Origin: Rathayibacter sp. VKM Ac-2754
GTDB taxonomy: Bacteria > Actinomycetota > Actinomycetes > Actinomycetales > Microbacteriaceae
Length of the DNA: 64,000 nt
Reading direction: 5' to 3'
Assembly: GCF_009807095.1 (NCBI RefSeq)
Contig: NZ_WUCC01000010.1
Coordinates: 1 to 64,000 of the forward strand
This document shows positions 60,009 through 64,000 of the stretch, piece after piece. The notes under the pieces are model-generated. The model did no database searches. It was not told where the DNA came from and saw only the letters and a program-made list of their open reading frames with translations. The stretch's first letter is position 1. Each line of letters opens with the position of its first letter. A program made the position numbers and the translations under genes.

Positions 60009-60452
60009 TCAGCCGCGGGTCTCGTGCATCAGGAGCTGCACGCGGAGCGCCCCCTTGGCCTTCACGATGCGGGCCGGGACCCGAGGCTGCTTGCCCGCCT
60101 CCGACAGTCGCGCCAGCGCCGCGTCGACCACGTTCTCGAGCCCGCGCGGCACGTAGCCGACGAGGTCGGACGGGCGCTGGTTCGCGAAGAGCCGCACCGG
60201 CATCGGGGCGTCGGTGCGCTCCTCCTCGGCCGAGCGCCGCGGGATGATCGCCGTGACCTCCTCCTCGCCGAACGAGAGGATCCGGGCGAGCTCCTCCTGG
60301 TGCGGGAGGGAGTCGGCGATGCCGAGCAGGGTCTCGCCGCGCCGCGACTTGGGGAGGAGCTCGTAGTCGTAGTCGTCGAGCTTTCCCGACCCGCGGTCGT
60401 TCGCCGGCAGAGGGTTGCCGGCGTCACCGCGGCGATGAGAGAAGAGCTTCAT
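60009..60452 (-). CDS. HIRAN-like small protein
   Basis: The 147-residue protein has a charged N-terminal half ([12 protein letters not shown] ... [34 protein letters not shown], in parts). The C-terminal half reads [26 protein letters not shown], then [16 protein letters not shown]. The GYVPR block followed by small helix and strand resembles HIRAN domains, which bind DNA ends or stalled forks in larger proteins. This is a weak, memory-based match. ATG 60452 is preferred over an upstream GTG in the same frame. A hairpin directly follows the stop. Confidence 0.6.
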   Translation of the reverse strand: MKLFSHRRGDAGNPLPANDRGSGKLDDYDYELLPKSRRGETLLGIADSLPHQEELARILSFGEEEVTAIIPRRSAEEERTDAPMPVRLFANQRPSDLVGYVPRGLENVVDAALARLSEAGKQPRVPARIVKAKGALRVQLLMHETRG

Positions 60453-60499
60453 CCCCCCATTGTGGAGCGCGGGGCGGGCGTCTGCGACCCGGCGAGGAC

Positions 60500-61783
60500 T
60501 CACTCGGCCGAGCGGCGCATCCGCACGATCGCCGCGAGCACCAGGACGAGCACGACGGCCACGAAGCCGAGCAGCACCGGCACCGAGGGCAGCAGGGCGA
60601 GGGCGGCTCCGATCAGGAGGACCGGCACGGCGAGCCCGAGGTACGCGGCGAGGAACATCGCCGCCAGCACCTCTCCGCGCGTCTCGTCGGAGGCGAGCGA
60701 GCCCGCGACGCCGAGCGACAGGCGGAAGAGCAGGCCGACTCCGGCGCCGGCGACGACGCCGCCGATGATGAAGGCGGGCAGCGAGACCACGACGGCGCCG
60801 ACGGCGACGAGCACCAGGCCGAGCGTCAGTGCCGCGGCGGAGAGGGTCAGGGCGCGCCGGGAGGAGAGCCGGGTGGACGCCAGCTGCGCGACGGCTCCCG
60901 CCGCGAAGACTCCGAACGACACGGCACCCGCCTCGAGGTGCGAGGTCTCGCCGAAGCGCCCCGCGAGGAAGGTGGGGGCGAGAGAGGTGAAGAGCCCGAA
61001 CACGGCGAACCCGGCGAAGGCGCCGACCGCGGCCGAGAGGAACGTGCCGCGGGACGCCTCCGGCACCGCGAGCCGCTGCGGGCGGTAGGCGGGCAGGATC
61101 TCGCGCCGCTCGACCGTCTCGGGGACGAGCGCCACGGCGAGGCCGAGCACGACGAGCACGACGAGGAACACCTCGTAGGGCACGACCAGGGGGCGGTCGA
61201 CGGTGACCGCGAAGACTCCTCCGACGAGCGGGCCGAGGGCGAGGCCGCCCATGTTGACGAGGGTCGAGACGGCGCGGGAGGTTCCGGGACCCTCCTCGGG
61301 GCGGGCGATCGCGCGGAGCTCGGAGAGGTGCGCGGTCGCCGTGGCGGTGAGGGCTCCGACGCCGAGGCCCGTCAGGAGGCGGGCGACGATGAGCCCGGGC
61401 ACCTCGGGCCAGAGCAGGAAGACGGCGCTCGCGAGCACCTCGACGAGGATCGACGCCAGCAGGATCCGGCGGCGGCCGAGCCAGTCGCTGACGTGGCCGG
61501 CCAGGAAGAGGCTGGCCACGACTCCGACCGCGTAGGCGGCGAAGACGACCGTGACGACGAAGGCGGGGAAGCCGTCGCGCTGCTGGTAGATCGCGTAGAG
61601 CGGCGTCGGCACGGTCGAGAAGGCCATGACGGCGAGGAACGCGACCGCGATGACCCAGAAGCCGTGGCGGTGCGGGAGCTCGGGGCGGCGGGACGGGGCG
61701 ACGCCGTCGGTGGAGGCGGCTGACACGGAGGCGGTGGGCACTGAGGTGGTGCGGTCTGAGGTGGTGCGGTCTGAGGTGGGCAC
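60500..61783 (-). CDS. MFS transporter (DHA1-like exporter)
   Basis: The 427-residue protein has 12 predicted spans and the motif-A loop GHVSDWLGRRRILLAS between helices 2 and 3. The family pattern suggests drug or metabolite export. The first ~20 residues are encoded by a 15-bp tandem repeat (PTSDRTTSDRTTSVPT). GTG 61783 is the first start in the repeat; GTG ~45 nt later is an alternative that would skip it. It is divergent from a LysR gene, its probable regulator. Confidence 0.85.
   Translation of the reverse strand: MPTSDRTTSDRTTSVPTASVSAASTDGVAPSRRPELPHRHGFWVIAVAFLAVMAFSTVPTPLYAIYQQRDGFPAFVVTVVFAAYAVGVVASLFLAGHVSDWLGRRRILLASILVEVLASAVFLLWPEVPGLIVARLLTGLGVGALTATATAHLSELRAIARPEEGPGTSRAVSTLVNMGGLALGPLVGGVFAVTVDRPLVVPYEVFLVVLVVLGLAVALVPETVERREILPAYRPQRLAVPEASRGTFLSAAVGAFAGFAVFGLFTSLAPTFLAGRFGETSHLEAGAVSFGVFAAGAVAQLASTRLSSRRALTLSAAALTLGLVLVAVGAVVVSLPAFIIGGVVAGAGVGLLFRLSLGVAGSLASDETRGEVLAAMFLAAYLGLAVPVLLIGAALALLPSVPVLLGFVAVVLVLVLAAIVRMRRSAE
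61741..61780. repeat. 15-bp tandem repeat at the MFS gene start
   Basis: CTGAGGTGGTGCGGT occurs at 61741-61755 and 61756-61770, then a 10-bp partial copy to 61780. The unit is a multiple of three, so copy-number change would lengthen or shorten the transporter N-terminus without a frameshift. Confidence 0.75.
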
Positions 61784-61865
61784 GGCATCAGAATGCTCCC
61801 CCTCGTCATCCACGTCCAACGGATGATCTCGGTCGCATTGATCGGGAAAGCAGGATAATGCGGGG

Positions 61866-62747
61866 ATGGACGACCGACAGCTCGCCGCCTTCGTGGCCGT
61901 CGCGGAGGAACTGAACTTCACCCGCGCCGCCGCCCGCCTCTTCGTGGTCCAGTCGACCCTGTCGGCGAGCATCCGCGCGCTCGAACTGGAGCTCGGGGCC
62001 CCGCTGTTCACCCGGTCGACGCGCCGGGTCGCGCTCACGGCCGTGGGCGAGGCGCTGCTCCCGGCCGCCCGCTCGGCCATCGACGGACTCGATCTCATGC
62101 GCTCGCTGGCGGCGGAGGATGCGGCGGGCCTGCGAGGGCGCGTCAGGGTGGGCACCTTCTCGGCGCTCGACCTGGTCGATCTGCCCGGCGTGCTCGGCGT
62201 CTTCCGCCGTCGTCATCCGCTCGTCGACCTGCTGCTGCGGACGTCGACCACCGGGTCGACCGGTCTCGCCGAGGATCTGAGGCGGGGACGGCTCGACGTC
62301 GCGCTGCTCGCGCTCCCGGCGGACGATCTGACGGATCTCGCGGTCACCACGGTCGTGCGCAGCGACTACGTGCTGCTGGTCGAGAGCTCGGGCCCGCTCG
62401 CCGGCGCAGCGCGGCCGACTCCCGAGGACCTCGACGGGCTCGCCTTCGTGGACACGCCGGCCGGGTTCGGCAACCGCGTCGCCGTCGATCTCGCCTTCCG
62501 CGCCGCGGGAGCCTCGCGCCGGGTCGCCACCGAGGTGGCTGATCTGCCGGCCATCCCCCGCTTCGTGGAGGCCGGACTCGGGCCGGCGATCGTGCCGCGG
62601 GCCGGGATCGCTCCGCTCGAGGGCGTGACGGCGATCTCGCTCGACTGGCGGGAGCTCGAGTGGGAGCTGTCGGTGTGCACGGCCCCGCGCCCGTCGGCCG
62701 CCGTCCAGGCGCTCGTCGCCCTCCTCGAGGAGCGCCGAGCCGCCTGA
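61866..62747 (+). CDS. LysR-family transcriptional regulator
   Basis: The 293-residue protein has an N-terminal winged helix-turn-helix (AAFVAVAEELNFTRAAARLFVVQSTLSASIRALELELG, in parts) and a substrate-binding domain (~90-290). GATAAT at 61854-61859 lies 6 nt before the ATG, so it is probably leaderless. The 82-bp gap shared with the divergent MFS gene is the likely operator region; repeated TGATC/GATCA-type half-sites are visible there but no clear T-N11-A box. Confidence 0.9.
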   Translation: MDDRQLAAFVAVAEELNFTRAAARLFVVQSTLSASIRALELELGAPLFTRSTRRVALTAVGEALLPAARSAIDGLDLMRSLAAEDAAGLRGRVRVGTFSALDLVDLPGVLGVFRRRHPLVDLLLRTSTTGSTGLAEDLRRGRLDVALLALPADDLTDLAVTTVVRSDYVLLVESSGPLAGAARPTPEDLDGLAFVDTPAGFGNRVAVDLAFRAAGASRRVATEVADLPAIPRFVEAGLGPAIVPRAGIAPLEGVTAISLDWRELEWELSVCTAPRPSAAVQALVALLEERRAA

Positions 62748-62748
62748 C

Positions 62749-63468
62749 TCAGCCCTCGAGGAGAGGGCCGCGGACGATCGAGTCGCCGGAGTGCGCCGGA
62801 TCGCCGTCGAGCGGCTCCTCGGACACGTCGACGAGCGAGTACTCCGAGAGGTCGACGTCGGCCGGCACGGTGAAGCGCCCGTCGGTGCCGTCGAGCACGC
62901 CGAGGCCGACGAGTCCGGAGGCGTCGGGGGCGATCAGCCAGACCTCGCGGTAGGCCTCCGCTCCCCCGTCGGCGTCGAGGTGGACGACGAGCTGACGCTC
63001 GCCGTCGGCGTCCTCGAGCTCGGCGGTGCCGCTCGCGCCCTGCCAGCCGGGGAAGGCGAGGAGATCGGCGCGGGCGACCACCACGGCCGGGTCGGGGCGC
63101 GAAGCCTGCCACCAGGCGCCTCCCACGACGCCGACGACGAGCGCAGCCGCGGCGGCGACCGCGATGCCCAGGAGGCGGCGGGGCCGGCGCTCGGGACGGA
63201 GCCGTCCCGTCGGGAGGCGGGTGACCGGTGCGAGCGCGACCGGCTGCTCGCCGGCCAGCGCGAGCTCGTCGCTGATGCGCTCCCAGACGGCCGCGGGCGG
63301 CGTCTCGAGGGCGTAGGTGCGGCTCGCCCTGCCGAGGTCGGCGGCGTGGCCGAGCTCGACGAGCTGCTGGGCGCACTCGGGGCAGTCGCGCAGGTGCGCG
63401 TCGACGTCGGCGGTCGAGCCCTCGCCGAGGGCGAGCAGGGCGAGCTCATCGGGGTCGAGATGGGTCAT
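62749..63468 (-). CDS. RskA-like anti-sigma factor
   Basis: Membrane-bound inhibitor of the adjacent sigma factor. In the 239-residue protein a zinc-finger-type anti-sigma domain with HLRDCPECAQQL (H-x3-C-x2-C) lies at about 25-36. One transmembrane helix follows at ~99-121 (LLGIAVAAAAALVVGVVGG), and then an extracytoplasmic RskA domain (AYREVWLIAPDASGLVGLGVL, in part). The ATG overlaps the sigma-factor stop (ATGA), giving coupled synthesis. In this family regulated proteolysis releases the sigma factor. Confidence 0.9.
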   Translation of the reverse strand: MTHLDPDELALLALGEGSTADVDAHLRDCPECAQQLVELGHAADLGRASRTYALETPPAAVWERISDELALAGEQPVALAPVTRLPTGRLRPERRPRRLLGIAVAAAAALVVGVVGGAWWQASRPDPAVVVARADLLAFPGWQGASGTAELEDADGERQLVVHLDADGGAEAYREVWLIAPDASGLVGLGVLDGTDGRFTVPADVDLSEYSLVDVSEEPLDGDPAHSGDSIVRGPLLEG

Positions 63469-63992
63469 GTGCTGCTCACCTCCAGACGGGAGCGGAGTCG
63501 ATCGAGACTGCGGCGGATGTGGCTCTTGACGGTGCCGAGCGGGAGCCCGGTGCGCTCGGCGATCTCGGTGTGGGTGAGGTCGTCGTAGAAGGCGAGGCTC
63601 ATCACGCGGCGCGGCACCGGATCGAGGCGGGCGAGCTCGTCGGCCACCAGGACCTTCGCCTCCAGGTCGACCGGAGACTCGCCCTCGTCCCTCGGGGCGA
63701 CGGCCACCAGCGCCTGGGTGAGCCGCCGCTGGCGCGAGCGGCTCTCGTGGGCGTCGGCGATGCGGTTCCGCGCGATCCCGACCAGCCAGGCGCCGAGCGC
63801 CGCCCGGCCGGGGTCGAAGTTCCCGCGCCCGGTCCAGGCCGAGACGAACACCCGCTGGACCACGTCCTCCGCCTCCCCTCGATCGCCGAGGGAGCGGAGG
63901 GCGAGCGTGAAGACGAGGGGCGACCAGCGCGAGTAGGCCTCGGACAGTGCCGGCTCCTCCCCCGCGACGAAGCGCAGCCCGAGGCGGTGCAC
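63465..63992 (-). CDS. ECF sigma factor (SigK-like), possibly cut by the window edge
   Basis: Region 2 is visible as ALRSLGDRGEAEDVVQRVFVSAW near 32-54 (in parts), with FDPGRAALGAWLVGIARNR after it. Region 4 contains DLTHTEIAERTGLPLGTVKSHIRR (in parts). The visible frame gives 175 residues from GTG 63992, but only 8 nt remain before the edge, so the true start may lie outside. Cognate anti-sigma gene follows with a 4-nt overlap. Target promoters cannot be read here. Confidence 0.88.
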   Translation of the reverse strand: MHRLGLRFVAGEEPALSEAYSRWSPLVFTLALRSLGDRGEAEDVVQRVFVSAWTGRGNFDPGRAALGAWLVGIARNRIADAHESRSRQRRLTQALVAVAPRDEGESPVDLEAKVLVADELARLDPVPRRVMSLAFYDDLTHTEIAERTGLPLGTVKSHIRRSLDRLRSRLEVSST

Positions 63993-64000
63993 GACGGCAC

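Overview
The window is a gene-dense, very GC-rich stretch of actinobacterial chromosome. Gene order points to Micrococcales, most likely Microbacteriaceae (Rathayibacter/Clavibacter/Leifsonia-like). The main pointers are the clgR-DUF3046-recA-recX-miaB-miaA-dapF order, cinA-pgsA-ftsK beside it, a LysM gene divergent from lexA, and a gluABCD-type transporter. The family assignment is inference from gene content; no rRNA gene lies inside the window. Nearly everything is chromosomal housekeeping. I see no prophage, insertion sequence with transposase, CRISPR array or tRNA gene.

Layout. 1-460: a gene-free region with three promoter-like elements in tandem reading leftward, as expected ahead of an rRNA operon off the left edge. 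463-3760: tyrS, then a two-gene satD/membrane-protein operon with a clear palindromic operator, and a 3-methyladenine glycosylase gene. 3779-10930: an arginine operon (argC-J-B-D-F-H plus a tiny membrane protein), without argR or argG. 10974-14545: pheS-pheT. 14570-14898: a large imperfect inverted repeat. 14913-18277: a four-gene polar amino-acid ABC importer. 18391-21393: a SpoU methyltransferase, then infC-rpmI-rplT, with a DUF1844 gene. 21386-25422: an SseB-like gene and hisC-B-H-A. 25508-26902: a LysM membrane protein and lexA, divergent around two SOS-box-like sites. 26967-30316: metF-metE. 30532-38929: hflX, a methyltransferase gene, dapF, miaA, miaB, recX, recA, DUF3046 and clgR. 39174-47329: cinA, pgsA, ftsK, an acetyltransferase gene, rnj, dapA and thyX. 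47411-53364: a thioredoxin/DUF4395 pair, an SDR, a small membrane protein, dapB, another acetyltransferase, a phosphatase and an M16 peptidase. 53426-57259: two aldo/keto-reductase homologues around a GH13 glucosidase. 57379-59652: pnp. 60009-64000: a HIRAN-like protein, an MFS exporter with a divergent LysR gene, and an anti-sigma/sigma pair at the right edge.

Themes. (1) About eighteen genes have a TANNNT -10-like hexamer 6-8 nt before the start codon, the arrangement of leaderless mRNAs; several start codons were chosen on this basis. (2) SOS control is explicit: a perfect TCGAAC-N4-GTTCGA box overlaps the recA -35, and two SOS-like boxes sit between lexA and the LysM gene, which is therefore a candidate YneA/DivS/ChiZ-type division inhibitor. 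(3) Translational coupling through ATGA/GTGA overlaps is common (satD operon, argC-J, argH-small protein, gluC-D, hisH-B, metF-E, pgsA-cinA, trx-DUF4395, dapB-membrane protein, sigma-anti-sigma).

The least explained items are the satD operon and its operator, an aldo/keto-reductase homologue that has lost all four catalytic residues, an 83-bp element with perfect 20-bp inverted arms at 51231-51313, and the long inverted repeat at 14570-14898.
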